Shown: piece by piece, positions 35,840 through 47,218 of the stretch
How positions within the stretch are numbered: position 1 is the stretch's first letter
How the letters are laid out: the number at the start of each line of letters is the position of its first letter
From: Blastococcus sp. LR1
GTDB lineage: Bacteria > Actinomycetota > Actinomycetes > Mycobacteriales > Geodermatophilaceae
Assembly: GCF_020166105.1 (NCBI RefSeq)
Contig: NZ_JAIUJY010000005.1
Location: 124,001-188,000 of the forward strand
Direction: 5' to 3'
Length of the DNA: 64,000 bases
Program-made: the position numbers and the translations under genes
Notes under the pieces: model-generated
Seen by the model: only the letters and a program-made list of their open reading frames with translations
What the model was told of the DNA's origin: nothing
Database searches by the model: none

Positions 35840-37501
35840 GTGACACCGGAGCAGCTGCAGGACGTCGTTCGTACCGCCGTGGGCGCGGTCGTCGAGCGAG
35901 GCGCGCTGCCCGTGGACGTCCCCGCCGACGTCGTGATCGAGCGCCCCCGGAACCCCGAGCACGGCGACTACGCCACCAACATCGCGCTGCGGCTGGCCAA
36001 GCCGGCCGGCCGCCCGCCGCGCGACGTGGCCGCGCTGGTGGCCGAGGAGCTGCGGGCGCACGCGGGCATCGCCACCGTCGACATCGCCGGGCCCGGCTTC
36101 CTGAACATCACCCTGGCGCAGGGCGCGCTCGGCAAGATCGCGGTCGACGCGGTCACCTCGGGCGAGGCGTACGGCCGCACCGACAGCCTGGCCGGGCAGA
36201 AGCTGAACCTCGAGTTCGTCTCGGCCAACCCGACGGGCCCGGTGCACATCGGCGGCACCCGCTGGGCGGCCGTCGGTGACGCGCTCGGCCGGCTGCTGGA
36301 GGCCAGCGGCGCGTCGGTGACCCGGGAGTACTACTTCAACGACGCCGGCTCCCAGATCGACCGCTTCGCGCTCAGCCTGATGGCTTCCGCGTCCGGCCGG
36401 CCGGTGCCCGAGGACGGCTACGCCGGGGACTACATCAACGAGATCGCCGCCCAGGTGGTCGCCGCCGAGCCGGGTGTCCTCGAGCTTCCGGAAGCCGAGC
36501 AGCAGGAGCGCTTCCGGGTGCTCGGCGTCGACCTCATGTTCGCCGAGATCAAGCGGACCCTGGCGGACTTCGGCGTCGTCTTCGACGTCTACTTCAGCGA
36601 GCGCACGCTGCACGAGACCGGCGCCCTGCAGAAGGCGATCACCCGGCTGCGGGAGAACGGCCACGTCTACGAGGCCGACGGCGCGGTGTGGCTGCGGACC
36701 ACCGACTTCGGCGACGACAAGGACCGGCCGCTGATCAAGAGCGACGGCGCCCCCACGTACTTCGCAGCCGACTGCGCCTACTACCTCGACAAGCGCGACC
36801 GCGGGTTCGACAAGGTCGTGATCATGCTGGGCGCCGACCACGCCGGCTACGTGGGCCGCTACAAGGCGCTGTCGGCCGCGGTCGGCGACGACCCCGAGGC
36901 CAACCTGGAGATCCTGCTCGGCCAGCTGGTCAACCTCGTCCGCGACGGGCAGCCGGTGCGGATGAGCAAGCGCGCCGGCACCGTCGTCCTGCTCGAGGAC
37001 CTGGTCGAGGCGGTCGGCGCCGACGCCGCCCGCTACGCGCTGGCCCGGGCCTCGGTCGACCAGACGATCGACCTGGACCTTGACCTGTGGAGCCGGCAGA
37101 CCAACGACAACCCGGTCTTCACCGTGCAGTACGCGCACGCCCGCATCTCCTCGGTGCTGCGCAACGCCGCCGACCTGGGTATCGCGCTGGGCGAGGCGGA
37201 CGACGTCGACGTCGCCCAGCTGACGCACGAGCGGGAGAACACGCTGCTGCGCGCGCTCGGTGAGTTCCCCCGGGTGATCACGGCCGCCGCCGAGCTGCGC
37301 GCCCCGCACCGGGTGGCCCGCTACCTCGAGGAGCTGGCCGGCACCTACCACCGGTTCTACGACTCCTGCCGCGTCCTGCCCCGCGGTGACGAGGAGACGA
37401 CGCCGCTGACCGTGTCGCGGCTGTGGTTGTGCGCGGCCACCGCGCAGGTGCTGCGGAACGGCCTCGCCGTCCTCGGCGTGAGCGCTCCGGAGCGGATGTG
37501 A
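35840..37501 (+). CDS. argS: Arginyl-tRNA synthetase
   Basis: A 553-residue class I synthetase that charges tRNA-Arg. The N-terminal Add-1 domain is followed by the HIGH-like motif [10 protein letters not shown], the core, the KMSKS-like RMSKRAG, and a DALR anticodon-binding domain near the C-terminus. It is the first gene of argS-lysA-hom-thrC-thrB, the same order as in M. tuberculosis. Its TGA overlaps the lysA GTG (37498-37501). Confidence 0.97.
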   Translation: MTPEQLQDVVRTAVGAVVERGALPVDVPADVVIERPRNPEHGDYATNIALRLAKPAGRPPRDVAALVAEELRAHAGIATVDIAGPGFLNITLAQGALGKIAVDAVTSGEAYGRTDSLAGQKLNLEFVSANPTGPVHIGGTRWAAVGDALGRLLEASGASVTREYYFNDAGSQIDRFALSLMASASGRPVPEDGYAGDYINEIAAQVVAAEPGVLELPEAEQQERFRVLGVDLMFAEIKRTLADFGVVFDVYFSERTLHETGALQKAITRLRENGHVYEADGAVWLRTTDFGDDKDRPLIKSDGAPTYFAADCAYYLDKRDRGFDKVVIMLGADHAGYVGRYKALSAAVGDDPEANLEILLGQLVNLVRDGQPVRMSKRAGTVVLLEDLVEAVGADAARYALARASVDQTIDLDLDLWSRQTNDNPVFTVQYAHARISSVLRNAADLGIALGEADDVDVAQLTHERENTLLRALGEFPRVITAAAELRAPHRVARYLEELAGTYHRFYDSCRVLPRGDEETTPLTVSRLWLCAATAQVLRNGLAVLGVSAPERM

Positions 37502-38991
37502 GGGCGCACCCCGCAGGTCCGCTGCACGGCAACATCTCGCCGCCGTCGGCCGCGGGCGCCCCGCCCGAGGAGCTCGGCGCCCTGGACCCCCAGGTCTGGC
37601 CGCGGTCGGCCCAGCGCATCGACGGCGAGCTGCACCTGGGCGGCCGCCCGGTGACCGAGCTCGCCCGGACGCACGGCACGCCGCTGTTCGTGCTGGACGA
37701 GGGCGACTTCCGCGGCCGCGCGGCGGAGTTCGCCGACGCCTTCGACGACGCCGACGTGCACTACGCCTCCAAGGCGTTCCTCTGTGGTCAGGTCGCGCGG
37801 TGGATCGCCGAGGACGGCCTGCACCTGGACGCCTGCAGCGGCAACGAGCTGGCCCTGGCGCTGGCCGCCGGCTTCCCCGCCGGGCGGATCGCGCTGCACG
37901 GCAACAACAAGTCGATGGTGGAGCTCGAGCTCGCCGTCGACTCCGGGATCGGCCACGTCGTCCTCGACTCCTTCGACGAGATCGACCGGCTGGGCCCGCT
38001 CGCCGCCGCCCGCGTGGCCGGTGGGGGAGCGCCGGTCCCGGTGCTGATCCGCACGACGGTCGGCATCGAGGCGCACACCCACGAGTTCATCGCCACCGCG
38101 CACGAGGACCAGAAGTTCGGCTTCTCCCTCGCCACCGGCGACGCCCTGGCGGCCGCCCGTCGCGTGGTCGAGCAGCCGGCGCTGCGCCTGGCCGGGCTGC
38201 ACAGCCACATCGGGTCGCAGATCTTCGACACCGCCGGGTTCGAGGCGGCGGCGCACCGGGTCGTCGGCCTGATGGGCGCGGTCCGCGACGCGACCGGCCA
38301 GGTGCTGGAGGAGCTCAACCTCGGCGGAGGCTTCGGCATCGCCTACCTCCCCGACGACGACCCGGTCAGCGCCGCCGACGTCGCCGGGAAGCTGCGCTCG
38401 GTCGTCGCGGCCGAGTGCGCCGAGCTCGGGCTGCCGGTGCCCCGCCTGGCCGTCGAGCCCGGCCGCGCCATCGCCGGCCCCGGCACCGTGACGCTCTACG
38501 AGATCGGCACCATCAAGCCGGTCCGGCTCGGCGCCTCCGGAGCGCCGGGGACGCCACTGGTGCGCAACTACGTGTCGGTCGACGGCGGGATGAGCGACAA
38601 CATCCGCACCGCCCTCTACGACGCGTCCTACACCTGCGTGCTGGCCAACCGCAGCTCCGACGCCCCGCCCGCGCTGTGCCGGGTGGTGGGCAAGCACTGC
38701 GAGAGCGGCGACATCCTGGTCCGCGACCTCTGGCTGCCCTCGGACGTCCAGCCCGGCGACCTGCTCGCCGTCGCCGCCACCGGCGCGTACTGCTGGTCCA
38801 TGGCGAGCAACTACAACTACCTGCTCAAGCCCCCGGTGGTGGCCGTCCGGGACGGCGTCGCCACCGAGATCGTGCGTCGCCAGACACTGGCCGACGTGTT
38901 CGCCCTCGACGCGGTCCTCGCCGACCGCCCCGCACCGTCGCCTGCGCCCTCGCAGCCGGCGCCCGAGCACTCCGGAGGAGCCCGCTCGTGA
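37498..38991 (+). CDS. lysA: Diaminopimelate decarboxylase
   Basis: A 497-residue fold-type III PLP enzyme that converts meso-diaminopimelate to lysine. The PLP lysine is in VHYASKAFL; the PLP phosphate loop LGGGFGIAY and the substrate Cys block [11 protein letters not shown] follow. The N-terminus begins [12 protein letters not shown], as in actinobacterial LysA. GTG 37498 overlaps the argS stop as GTGA. Confidence 0.96.
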   Translation: MRAHPAGPLHGNISPPSAAGAPPEELGALDPQVWPRSAQRIDGELHLGGRPVTELARTHGTPLFVLDEGDFRGRAAEFADAFDDADVHYASKAFLCGQVARWIAEDGLHLDACSGNELALALAAGFPAGRIALHGNNKSMVELELAVDSGIGHVVLDSFDEIDRLGPLAAARVAGGGAPVPVLIRTTVGIEAHTHEFIATAHEDQKFGFSLATGDALAAARRVVEQPALRLAGLHSHIGSQIFDTAGFEAAAHRVVGLMGAVRDATGQVLEELNLGGGFGIAYLPDDDPVSAADVAGKLRSVVAAECAELGLPVPRLAVEPGRAIAGPGTVTLYEIGTIKPVRLGASGAPGTPLVRNYVSVDGGMSDNIRTALYDASYTCVLANRSSDAPPALCRVVGKHCESGDILVRDLWLPSDVQPGDLLAVAATGAYCWSMASNYNYLLKPPVVAVRDGVATEIVRRQTLADVFALDAVLADRPAPSPAPSQPAPEHSGGARS

Positions 38992-40283
38992 ACGGTCCGC
39001 TCAAGGTCGCCCTGCTCGGCTGCGGCACCGTCGGCAGCGCCGTGCTGCGGCTGCTGCAGGACCAGGCCGGTGAGTTCGCCGCGCGCATCGGCCGCCCCGT
39101 GGAGGTCGTCGGCGTCGCCGTCCGGCGTCCGCAGCACCACCCCGACGTCCCGCAGCACCTGCTCACCACCGACGCGCACGCGCTGGTGACCCGCGAGGAC
39201 GTCGACCTCGTGGTCGAGGTCATCGGCGGCATCGAGCCTGCCCGCTCGCTGATGCTGGCCGCGTTCGAGGCCGGCAAGTCGGTGGTCAGCGCCAACAAGG
39301 CGCTCCTGGCCGAGGACGGCGTCGCGCTGCACGCCGCGGCCGCCAAGGCCGGCGTCGACCTGTACTACGAGGCCGCCGTAGCCGGCGCGATCCCGATCCT
39401 CCGGCCGCTGCGCGAGTCGCTCGCCGGTGACCAGCTCAGCCGCGTGGTCGGCATCGTCAACGGGACGACGAACTACATCCTGTCGCGGATGGCCGAGACC
39501 GGCGCCGGCTTCGGCGAGGCGCTCGCCGAGGCAACCGAGCTCGGGTACGCCGAGGCCGACCCGACCGCCGACGTCGACGGTTTCGACGCCGCCGCGAAGG
39601 CCGCGATCCTCGCCTCGCTGGCCTTCCACACCCCGGTGTCGGCCGCCGACGTGTACCGCGAGGGGATCTCGACGGTCACCGCCACCGACGTCTCCCGCGC
39701 CGCCGAGATCGGCTGCACGGTGAAGCTCCTGGCGATCTGCGAGCGGGTCACGGGCGAGGACGGCAGCGACTCCGTGGCCGTCCGGGTGCACCCCGCGATG
39801 ATCCCGACCACCCACCCGCTCGCCTCGGTCAGCGGCGCGTTCAACGCCGTCTTCGTCGAGGCCGTCGCCGCGGGTCAGCTGATGTTCTACGGCCAGGGCG
39901 CCGGGGGAGAGCCCACCGCGTCCGCGGTCCTGGGTGACCTCGTGGCCGTGGCCCGCAACCGGCTGGCCGGCGCCGCCGGGCAGGGGCCCTCGGGCTACGC
40001 GGACCTCGCCGTCCGGCCCATGGCGGAGACGCCGACCCGCTACCACGTCAGCCTCGACGTCGCGGACAAGCCCGGTGTGCTCGCCGCCGTCGCGCTGGAG
40101 TTCGCGCAGCATGGCGTCAGCATCTCCACCGTCCGTCAGACCGGTCGCGGCGACGCCGCGACGCTCGTCATCGTCACCCACAGCGCCCCCGACGCGGCGC
40201 TGTCGGCCACCATTGCCGCGCTGCGGGAGATGCCCGCGGTCCGCGGGGTCACCAGCGTGCTGCGCGTAGAAGGGTTGTCATGA
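38988..40283 (+). CDS. hom: Homoserine dehydrogenase
   Basis: A 431-residue enzyme that reduces aspartate semialdehyde to homoserine. The NAD(P) fold [10 protein letters not shown], the catalytic segment NGTTNYIL with ADPTADVDG, and a C-terminal ACT domain ([19 protein letters not shown]) are present; the ACT domain normally mediates threonine inhibition. GTG 38988 overlaps the lysA TGA and has GGAGGAG 7 nt upstream. Confidence 0.96.
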   Translation: MNGPLKVALLGCGTVGSAVLRLLQDQAGEFAARIGRPVEVVGVAVRRPQHHPDVPQHLLTTDAHALVTREDVDLVVEVIGGIEPARSLMLAAFEAGKSVVSANKALLAEDGVALHAAAAKAGVDLYYEAAVAGAIPILRPLRESLAGDQLSRVVGIVNGTTNYILSRMAETGAGFGEALAEATELGYAEADPTADVDGFDAAAKAAILASLAFHTPVSAADVYREGISTVTATDVSRAAEIGCTVKLLAICERVTGEDGSDSVAVRVHPAMIPTTHPLASVSGAFNAVFVEAVAAGQLMFYGQGAGGEPTASAVLGDLVAVARNRLAGAAGQGPSGYADLAVRPMAETPTRYHVSLDVADKPGVLAAVALEFAQHGVSISTVRQTGRGDAATLVIVTHSAPDAALSATIAALREMPAVRGVTSVLRVEGLS

Positions 40284-41365
40284 CCGCGCCGTCGATCGTC
40301 TCCCCGGGCTGGCCGGGTCTCATCGAGGCCTACCGGTCCCGCCTCCCGGTCAGCGACAGCACGCCGGTGGTGACCCTGCACGAGGGCGCCACCCCGCTGC
40401 TGCCCGCGCGGGAGCTCTCCCGGATCACCGGCTGCGAGGTCTACCTCAAGGTCGAGGGCGCGAACCCGACCGGTTCCTTCAAGGACCGGGGCATGACCAT
40501 GGCCATCACCAAGGCCGTGGAGGAGGGGTCGAAGGCGGTCATCTGCGCCTCGACCGGGAACACCAGCGCCAGCGCCGCCGCCTACGCCGCCCGCGCCGGG
40601 CTCACCTGCGCCGTGCTCGTCCCGCAGGGCAAGATCGCCATGGGCAAGCTCGCACAGGCGCTGGTGCACGGAGCCAAGCTGCTGCAGGTCGACGGCAACT
40701 TCGACGACTGCCTCGCTCTGGCCAGCAAGCTGGCGATCGACTACCCGGTCAGCCTGGTGAACAGCGTCAACCAGTTCCGGATCGAGGGGCAGAAGACCGC
40801 CTCCTTCGAGATCGTCGACGTCCTGGGCGACGCCCCCGACATCCACTGCCTCCCGGTCGGCAACGCCGGCAACATCACCGCCTACTGGCAGGGCTACCGG
40901 GAGTACTGCACCACCTCGGAGACCCCCGGCCCGGCCACCCACACCCCGAAGATGTGGGGCTTCCAGGCCGCCGGCGCCGCACCCATCGTCAACGGCTCCG
41001 TCGTGGAGAACCCCAGCACGATCGCCACCGCGATCCGGATCGGCAACCCCGCGTCCTGGACCAAGGCGCTCGCCGCCCGCGACGACTCCGGCGGCCGCAT
41101 CGACGCCGTCACCGACCGCGCGATCCTCTCGGCGTACCGGATGCTCGCGCGCACCGAGGCGGTCTTCGTCGAGCCGGCCTCGGCGGCCTCGGTCGCCGGG
41201 CTGCTGCAGGTGCACGCGGCCGGCGAGCTCGAGCCGGGTCAGCGGATCGTCTGCACCGTGACCGGCAACGGCCTCAAGGACCCGGAGTGGGCGATCTCCG
41301 GTGCGCCCGCGCCGCTGACGGTCCCGGTCGACGCCGCCGCGGCGGCGGCGCAGCTCGGCCTGTGA
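40280..41365 (+). CDS. thrC: Threonine synthase
   Basis: A 361-residue PLP enzyme that forms threonine from phosphohomoserine. The PLP lysine is in [11 protein letters not shown], the phosphate loop in [10 protein letters not shown], and a C-terminal [11 protein letters not shown] block follows. The length fits the short bacterial type. ATG 40280 overlaps the hom stop as ATGA. Confidence 0.96.
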   Translation: MTAPSIVSPGWPGLIEAYRSRLPVSDSTPVVTLHEGATPLLPARELSRITGCEVYLKVEGANPTGSFKDRGMTMAITKAVEEGSKAVICASTGNTSASAAAYAARAGLTCAVLVPQGKIAMGKLAQALVHGAKLLQVDGNFDDCLALASKLAIDYPVSLVNSVNQFRIEGQKTASFEIVDVLGDAPDIHCLPVGNAGNITAYWQGYREYCTTSETPGPATHTPKMWGFQAAGAAPIVNGSVVENPSTIATAIRIGNPASWTKALAARDDSGGRIDAVTDRAILSAYRMLARTEAVFVEPASAASVAGLLQVHAAGELEPGQRIVCTVTGNGLKDPEWAISGAPAPLTVPVDAAAAAAQLGL

Positions 41366-42288
41366 CCGTCCTCGACCCAGATCGGGTGACCGTCCGCGTC
41401 CCCGCGACCAGCGCCAACCTCGGCCCGGCCTTCGACTGCGCCGGCCTCGCGCTCGCCCACCACGACGTCCTCGAGTTCTCCGTCGAGCCCTCCGGTCTCT
41501 CGGTCGAGGTCCGCGGCGTCGGCGAGGGCGAGCTGCCGCTCGACGAGTCGCACCTGGTGGTCCGCGCGTTCCGGGCGGCCTGCGCCGAGCTCGGGTGGTC
41601 GCCGCCGGGGCTTCGCGTCGTCGCCCAGAACTCCATCCCGCAGGGGCGGGGGATGGGCTCGTCGGCCGCGGCCGTCGTCGCCGGGGTGATGGGCGCGTGG
41701 GCGCTCTCCCCTCGGGCGCAGTCCATCGATCTCGACGCCGTGCTCCGGCTCGCGACGGACATGGAGGGCCATCCCGACAACGTCGCGCCCTGCCTGCTCG
41801 GCGGGCTGGTCCTCTCCTGGACCGACGGTGACCGGGTCGGTGCCGACAGCCTCGGAGTGCACGAGGACGTGCTGCCGGTGCTGCTCGTTCCGGACGCGAC
41901 GCTCTCGACCGAGGTGGCCCGCGGGCTGCTGCCCGAGCTCGTGCCGCACGCCGACGCCGCGTTCAACGCCGGACGGTCGGCCCTGCTGGTGCACGCGCTG
42001 ACCGCTGAGCCGGCCCTGCTGCTGCCCGCGACCGAGGACCGGCTGCACCAGCAGCAGCGGCGGGCTGCGATGCCCGAGTCGCTCGCGCTGATCGACCGGC
42101 TGCGCGACGCCGGCCACCCGGCCGTGGTCTCCGGTGCCGGGCCGTCGGTCCTCGCGCTGGCGACGCGCACCGACCAGGTGGAAGCGATCCGCACGCTGGC
42201 CCCGGAGGGCTGGTCGGTGCTGCCGCTGGACGTCGATCCCACCGGGGCGCGAGTGGCGCGTGCACCGCGCCAGGTATCGTCTCGGTAA
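41362..42288 (+). CDS. thrB: Homoserine kinase
   Basis: A 308-residue GHMP kinase that phosphorylates homoserine for Thr[13 protein letters not shown] opens the fold, the ATP loop is [13 protein letters not shown], and [10 protein letters not shown] is the third GHMP motif. GTG 41362 overlaps the thrC stop as GTGA. It is the last gene of the five-gene operon. Confidence 0.96.
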   Translation: MTVLDPDRVTVRVPATSANLGPAFDCAGLALAHHDVLEFSVEPSGLSVEVRGVGEGELPLDESHLVVRAFRAACAELGWSPPGLRVVAQNSIPQGRGMGSSAAAVVAGVMGAWALSPRAQSIDLDAVLRLATDMEGHPDNVAPCLLGGLVLSWTDGDRVGADSLGVHEDVLPVLLVPDATLSTEVARGLLPELVPHADAAFNAGRSALLVHALTAEPALLLPATEDRLHQQQRRAAMPESLALIDRLRDAGHPAVVSGAGPSVLALATRTDQVEAIRTLAPEGWSVLPLDVDPTGARVARAPRQVSSR

Positions 42289-42529
42289 CGAGGAACACAC
42301 TGGAAACCACCGGTGTTGTCCTGCCTGTGAGCTGCGATTAGGCTCACGGCGTAGCCGCCCACTCGGGCGAGCCTCGCGCGGGGCCGAAGCAGTTCGAATC
42401 TCTTCGCCGCTGATCCGCCTCGCATCTTCTCCACCTGATCCTCGATTGCGCCCGCCTCCGGCCGGCTGACGGGGATCCGGGAACCCCTGCGCTCAGACGG
42501 CGCAGGTCACCGCAGGGAAGGACCTGTAC
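42289..42529 (+). promoter_or_regulatory. rho promoter and long leader (241 nt, no gene)
   Basis: TTGTCC (42316-42321), exactly 17 nt, then TAGGCT (42339-42344) forms a good actinobacterial sigma-A promoter. Transcription from about 42351 gives a leader near 180 nt before rho. No coding frame is convincing. Long leaders are known for autoregulated rho genes; no specific structure is proven here. Confidence 0.6.
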
Positions 42530-44773
42530 GTGAGCGAAACCACCGACCTCGTCGCGACCGGCGCATCCGACGCCGCTGCCGAGGGAACTGCCGCTTCTGG
42601 GACGGCGGGCCGACCCCGCCGCCGCGGCAACGGGCTGGCCGGCATGCTGCTGCCCGAGCTCCAGCGCCTGGCCACCGAGCTTGGCATCGCCGGCACCGGC
42701 CGGATGCGCAAGAGCGACCTGGTCGCCGCCATCTCCGAGCGCCAGGTGGGCGGCCCCGACGCCGCCCCCGCGCCGAGCACCGAGACCACGGCGCCCGCCG
42801 AGACCGCCTCGACCGGCGGCGCCGACACCGCCCGCGGCGTGGCCGCGACCTCTGCGCCGCTCGAGGCCCCGATCAGCGGTGGCGCCAACGGCGGCCCCCT
42901 GACCGGCGACGCGGCTCCCGCTCCCGCCCGCGGTCGGCGCGGCGCCCGTCGTCCGGCCGGCTCGCCGACCGACGCCCCCGCGACCGACGCCACCGACGCC
43001 CCCGCGACCGACGCCCCCGCGACCGACGCCGCTCGGGCGGCCGAGGCCGTGGAGGCCGTCGAGGCGACCGCGCCGGCTCCTACCGAGCCGCGTGAGGACG
43101 AGCGCGACGGCGACCGCCCCCAGCGCAACCGCGACCGGAACCGCAACCGCGGTGACCGGGACGGCAACCGCGACGGGAACCGGGAGAGCGGCGACCGCGC
43201 CGAGCGCCCCGCACGCGAGGGCAACGACCGGCCCGAGCGCGGCAACCGCGACGGTGCCGCCCGCGACGGCGCCGCCCGCGAGGACCGTTCCCGTGACGGT
43301 GCCAACCGTGACAGTGCGAACCGTGACAGTGCCAACCGGGACGGGGCGAACCGGGACGGGGCGAACCGTGACGGGGCGAACCGTGACGGGGCCGGGCGCG
43401 ACGGCAACCGCGGCCCCGACCGCGACCGCAACGAGCGGGGCGGGCGTCCCGACAACCGCACCGACGGCGGACGCACCGACGCCGGCCGCGGCGACCGGAA
43501 CAACGGCCCGGCCGACGACGAGGACGACGACTTCGAGGGCGGCCGCGGTCGCCGGGGCCGTCGCTACCGCGACCGCAACAAGCGCGGCACCGGCCGGGAG
43601 CGCTTCGACCAGGGCGAGCCGACCGTCAGCGACGACGACGTCCTGCTGCCCGTCGCCGGCATCCTGGACGTGCTGGACAACTACGCGTTCGTCCGCACCT
43701 CTGGGTACCTGACCGGCCCGAACGACGTCTACGTCTCGCTGTCGCAGGTGCGCAAGCACGGCCTGCGCCGCGGTGACGCCATCACCGGCGCCGTCCGTCA
43801 GCCCCGCGAGGGCGAGCGCAAGGACAAGTACAACGCCCTGGTGCGGCTGGACTCGGTCAACGGCCTCGACCCCGAGCAGGCCCGCAACCGCCCGGAGTTC
43901 ACCAAGCTGACCCCGCTCTACCCGCAGGACCGCCTGCGGCTGGAGACCGAGCCGCACCTGCTGACCACCCGGGTCATCGACCTGGTCATGCCGATCGGCA
44001 AGGGGCAGCGCGCGCTGATCGTGTCGCCGCCGAAGGCCGGCAAGACGATGGTGCTGCAGTCGCTGGCCAACGCCATCACGACGAACAACCCCGAGTGCCA
44101 CCTGATGGTCGTCCTCGTCGACGAGCGGCCCGAAGAGGTCACCGACATGCAGCGCTCAGTGAAGGGCGAGGTCATCGCCTCGACCTTCGACCGGCCGCCG
44201 TCGGACCACACCACGGTCGCCGAGCTCTCCATCGAGCGGGCCAAGCGCCTGGTCGAGATGGGCCACGACGTCGTCGTCCTGCTGGACTCGATCACCCGCC
44301 TGGGCCGCGCCTACAACCTGGCGGCCCCCGCCAGTGGGCGCATCCTCTCCGGTGGCGTCGACTCCACGGCGCTCTACCCGCCCAAGCGCTTCCTCGGCGC
44401 TGCCCGCAACATCGAGAACGGTGGCTCGCTGACGATCATCGCGTCGGCGCTGGTCGAGACCGGCTCCACGATGGACACGGTCATCTTCGAGGAGTTCAAG
44501 GGCACCGGTAACGCGGAGATCAAGCTGGACCGCCGCCTGGCGGACAAGCGGGTCTTCCCGGCCGTCGACGTCAACGCGTCGGGCACGCGCAAGGAGGAGA
44601 TCCTCATGTCGCCCGACGAGCTGGCCATCGTCATCAAGCTGCGCCGGGTGCTCGGCGCGCTCGAGCCGCAGCAGGCGCTGGAGCTGCTGCTCGAGAAGCT
44701 GAAGAAGACGCGGAACAACGTCGAGTTCCTCATGCAGATCCAGAAGACGACGCTGGGCCCCGACAAGGATTGA
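42530..44773 (+). CDS. rho: Transcription termination factor Rho with disordered N-terminal insert
   Basis: A 747-residue hexameric RNA helicase. Residues 1-~80 hold the Rho N-terminal helix bundle ([25 protein letters not shown]). Residues ~85-360 form a disordered Ala/Pro then Arg/Asn/Asp/Gly-rich insert with an exact 15-nt tandem repeat. The RNA-binding domain, Walker A ([10 protein letters not shown], nt ~44029-44058) and ATPase core follow. Similar inserts occur in other high-GC actinobacterial Rho proteins and bind RNA. The GTG start has GGGAAGGA 7 nt upstream. Confidence 0.96.
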   Translation: MSETTDLVATGASDAAAEGTAASGTAGRPRRRGNGLAGMLLPELQRLATELGIAGTGRMRKSDLVAAISERQVGGPDAAPAPSTETTAPAETASTGGADTARGVAATSAPLEAPISGGANGGPLTGDAAPAPARGRRGARRPAGSPTDAPATDATDAPATDAPATDAARAAEAVEAVEATAPAPTEPREDERDGDRPQRNRDRNRNRGDRDGNRDGNRESGDRAERPAREGNDRPERGNRDGAARDGAAREDRSRDGANRDSANRDSANRDGANRDGANRDGANRDGAGRDGNRGPDRDRNERGGRPDNRTDGGRTDAGRGDRNNGPADDEDDDFEGGRGRRGRRYRDRNKRGTGRERFDQGEPTVSDDDVLLPVAGILDVLDNYAFVRTSGYLTGPNDVYVSLSQVRKHGLRRGDAITGAVRQPREGERKDKYNALVRLDSVNGLDPEQARNRPEFTKLTPLYPQDRLRLETEPHLLTTRVIDLVMPIGKGQRALIVSPPKAGKTMVLQSLANAITTNNPECHLMVVLVDERPEEVTDMQRSVKGEVIASTFDRPPSDHTTVAELSIERAKRLVEMGHDVVVLLDSITRLGRAYNLAAPASGRILSGGVDSTALYPPKRFLGAARNIENGGSLTIIASALVETGSTMDTVIFEEFKGTGNAEIKLDRRLADKRVFPAVDVNASGTRKEEILMSPDELAIVIKLRRVLGALEPQQALELLLEKLKKTRNNVEFLMQIQKTTLGPDKD
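43286..43390 (+). repeat. 15-nt tandem repeat inside rho
   Basis: Seven in-frame 15-nt units encode [10 protein letters not shown]-type pentapeptides. Adjacent units differ by one to three bases. The array lies in the disordered Rho insert and can change length by slippage without a frameshift. Confidence 0.85.
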
Positions 44774-44840
44774 GAAAGGACCCCCGTCCACCCCACCCTT
44801 CGCAAGCTCAGGGTGGGCCCCTGGACGGGGGCCGTTCCAG
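44774..44840 (+). terminator. Two-stem terminator element, copy B (after rho)
   Basis: It begins right after the rho TGA with AAAGGACC. The outer stem is CCCCCGTCCA (44781-44790) with 44822-44831, the inner stem CCCACCCT (44792-44799) with 44810-44817, and the loop TCGCAAGCTC (44800-44809). It ends GGCCGTTCCAG. Confidence 0.75.
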
Positions 44841-44964
44841 CACCTCCCGGGGGATCTGGGAGACTGGACCACCGAGCCCCGCTGGCGCGGCTGGAAATAC
44901 TCCTCCGGCCCCCGGCGTTCTGACCGACTGAACGACCCAGACTTCCGTAGAAGAGGCAGCAGCC

Positions 44965-45201
44965 ATGAAGCCCGACATCCACCCGGCCTACAACGTCACC
45001 ACCGTGACCTGCGGCTGCGGCAACACCTTCACGACCCGCAGCACCTCGCCCAGCGGCACGCTGACCGTCGAGACCTGCTCCGCCTGCCACCCGTTCTACA
45101 CCGGTAAGCAGCGCATCCTCGACACCGGTGGCCGCGTCGCCCGCTTCGAGAAGCGGTTCGGCAAGCGCGCCGCTGCCGGCGCCGAGACCGCCGACAAGTA
45201 G
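44965..45201 (+). CDS. rpmE: Ribosomal protein L31 (zinc-binding form)
   Basis: A 78-residue L31 of the C+ type. C16, C18, C38 and C41 ([18 protein letters not shown]) form the zinc site, so this is the form used under zinc sufficiency. ATG 44965 follows a 120-nt gap after the rho terminator that has no other gene. The order rho-rpmE-prfA is conserved. Confidence 0.97.
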   Translation: MKPDIHPAYNVTTVTCGCGNTFTTRSTSPSGTLTVETCSACHPFYTGKQRILDTGGRVARFEKRFGKRAAAGAETADK

Positions 45202-45208
45202 CCACTCC

Positions 45209-45248
45209 GACGGCGCCCGTCCCACCTTCCGGTGGGGCGGGCGCCGTC
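45209..45248 (+). terminator. Strong terminator after rpmE
   Basis: An 18-bp stem (45209-45226 with 45231-45248, one T/G wobble) and a TTCC loop start 7 nt after the rpmE stop and end 36 nt before prfA. It should separate rpmE from the prfA unit unless read through. Confidence 0.85.
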
Positions 45249-45284
45249 GTCATGTCCGGACCACAACGCGCGGGAGGAACCTCA

Positions 45285-46364
45285 GTGAGCAGCACCGAGA
45301 CGTCCGGTGCCGACCGGCTGGCCGGGCTGCTCGCCGAGCACGCGCGGCTGGAGCAGGAACTCGCCGACCCGGCGGTGCACGCAGATCAGACGCGCGCCCG
45401 CCGGATGGCGCGGCGCTACGCGCAGCTCGCCCCGCTGGTCGAGACGGCCCGCGCGCTCGACGAGGCGCGGGACGACCTCAGCGCCGCGCGCGAGCTGGCC
45501 GCCGAGGACGCCTCCTTCGCCGCCGAGGCGACCGGCCTGGAGGCGCAGATCGGGGAGCTGACCGTCCGGCTGCGCGAGCAGCTGCTGCCGAAGGACCCCG
45601 ACGACGACAAGGACGTCATCCTCGAGATCAAGGCGGGGGAGGGCGGCGCGGAGTCCGCGCTGTTCGCCGGGGATCTGCTGCGCATGTACCTCCGCTACGC
45701 CGAGCGCCGCGGCTGGTCGACCGAGGTCCTGGACGCCGTCGACGCCGAGCTCGGCGGGTACAAGGACGTCGCGGTCGCCATCAAGTCCCGCACCGACGAG
45801 GGCATCTGGTCCCGGCTGAAGTTCGAGGGCGGGGTGCACCGCGTGCAGCGGGTGCCGGTCACCGAGTCGCAGGGCCGGATCCACACCTCCGCGGCCGGCG
45901 TCCTGGTGCTGCCCGAGGCCGAGGAGGTCGACGTCACCGTCGACCAGAACGACCTGCGCATCGACGTCTTCCGCTCGTCGGGGCCGGGCGGGCAGAGCGT
46001 GAACACCACCGACTCCGCCGTCCGCATCACCCACCTGCCCAGCGGCATCGTGGTGAGCTCGCAGAACGAGAAGAGCCAGCTGCAGAACAAGGAGTCGGCG
46101 CTGCGCGTGCTGCGCTCGCGGCTGCTGGCCGCCGCCCGCGAGGAGGCGGACGCCGCGGCCAGCGACCAGCGACGCAGCCAGGTCCGGACGATGGACCGCA
46201 GCGAGCGGGTGCGCACCTACAACTTCCCGGAGAACCGGATCGCCGACCACCGCGTCGGCTACAAGGCGCACAACCTCGACCAGGTGATCGACGGCGACCT
46301 CGACGCGGTGATCGACGCGCTCGCCACCGCGCACACCGCCGAGCTGCTGGCGGCCGGGTCCTGA
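45285..46364 (+). CDS. prfA: Peptide chain release factor 1
   Basis: A 359-residue class I release factor. The stop-codon reading motif PVT is at 191-193 and the peptidyl-hydrolysis motif GGQ at 235-237 within [16 protein letters not shown], which assigns it to RF1 (UAA/UAG). GTG 45285 is chosen because GGGAGGA lies 5 nt upstream; ATG 45252 would add 11 residues inside the leader. PrmC, encoded next, methylates the GGQ glutamine. Confidence 0.97.
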   Translation: MSSTETSGADRLAGLLAEHARLEQELADPAVHADQTRARRMARRYAQLAPLVETARALDEARDDLSAARELAAEDASFAAEATGLEAQIGELTVRLREQLLPKDPDDDKDVILEIKAGEGGAESALFAGDLLRMYLRYAERRGWSTEVLDAVDAELGGYKDVAVAIKSRTDEGIWSRLKFEGGVHRVQRVPVTESQGRIHTSAAGVLVLPEAEEVDVTVDQNDLRIDVFRSSGPGGQSVNTTDSAVRITHLPSGIVVSSQNEKSQLQNKESALRVLRSRLLAAAREEADAAASDQRRSQVRTMDRSERVRTYNFPENRIADHRVGYKAHNLDQVIDGDLDAVIDALATAHTAELLAAGS

Positions 46365-47218
46365 ACACCCGCACGCTCCTGACCGAGGCCACCCGTCGGC
46401 TCGCCGACGCGGGGGTGGAGTCGCCGCGCGTGGACGCCGAGCTGCTGCTGGGCCACGTCGTCGGCCGCTCACGGGCGGGGCTGTTCACCCTCGACGAGGT
46501 CGACGACGACGCCGCGGCCCGCTTCGGTGCCCTGCTCGACCAGCGCGCCGACCGCGTGCCGCTCCAGCACCTGACCGGCCGCGCGGCCTTCCGGCACCTC
46601 GAGCTCGCCGTCGGCCCCGGGGTGTTCGTCCCGCGGCCGGAGACCGAACTGCTGGTCGAGTGGGCGCTGGAGCGGCTCACCGGGCTGGACGGCCCGATCG
46701 TGGTGGACCTCGGCAGCGGATCGGGCGCCATCGCGCTGTCGATCGCGCACGAGCACCCCGGCGCACGGGTGACGGCCGTGGAGCGGGATCCCGGCGCTAT
46801 CGAGTGGACCCGGCACAACGCGCTGGCGCGGGCCGGGAAGGACACCCCGGTCGGCGTCGTCGCGGGCGACATGACCGATCCGGCACTGCTCGGGGAGTTC
46901 GACGGCCGGGTGGAGGTCGTCGTCTCCAATCCGCCCTACGTCCCCGACGGCGCCGTCGTACCCCGCGAGGTCGCCGACCACGACCCGCCGCTGGCGCTGT
47001 GGGGTGGCCCGGACGGACTCGATGTCGTGCGGGGCATGCTGTCGGTGGCCGAGCGGCTGCTGCGACCCGGTGGCCACCTGGGTATCGAGCACGCCGACCA
47101 GCAGGGGACGGCGCTGCCCGCGCTGGTCCGGGCGCACGGGGGATTCACCGACGTCGAGGACCACGTGGACCTCGCCGGCCGCCCCCGGTTCACCACCGCA
47201 CGGCGCAGGGAGGGCTGA
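46361..47218 (+). CDS. prmC: Release factor glutamine methyltransferase
   Basis: A 285-residue SAM methyltransferase that modifies the GGQ Gln of release factors. The SAM loop [14 protein letters not shown] and the catalytic motif SNPPYVPDG are clear. The natural N-terminus [17 protein letters not shown] has no ATG, GTG or TTG before it. The first residue fits a CTG codon at 46361 that overlaps the prfA TGA as CTGA. The next usual start, GTG 46415, would remove 18 conserved residues. Confidence 0.93.
   Translation: MNTRTLLTEATRRLADAGVESPRVDAELLLGHVVGRSRAGLFTLDEVDDDAAARFGALLDQRADRVPLQHLTGRAAFRHLELAVGPGVFVPRPETELLVEWALERLTGLDGPIVVDLGSGSGAIALSIAHEHPGARVTAVERDPGAIEWTRHNALARAGKDTPVGVVAGDMTDPALLGEFDGRVEVVVSNPPYVPDGAVVPREVADHDPPLALWGGPDGLDVVRGMLSVAERLLRPGGHLGIEHADQQGTALPALVRAHGGFTDVEDHVDLAGRPRFTTARRREG

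Noticed and set aside
43286..43390. Possible CRISPR array
   Set aside because: The units are 15 nt, contiguous without spacers, in frame with rho and code for the disordered insert.
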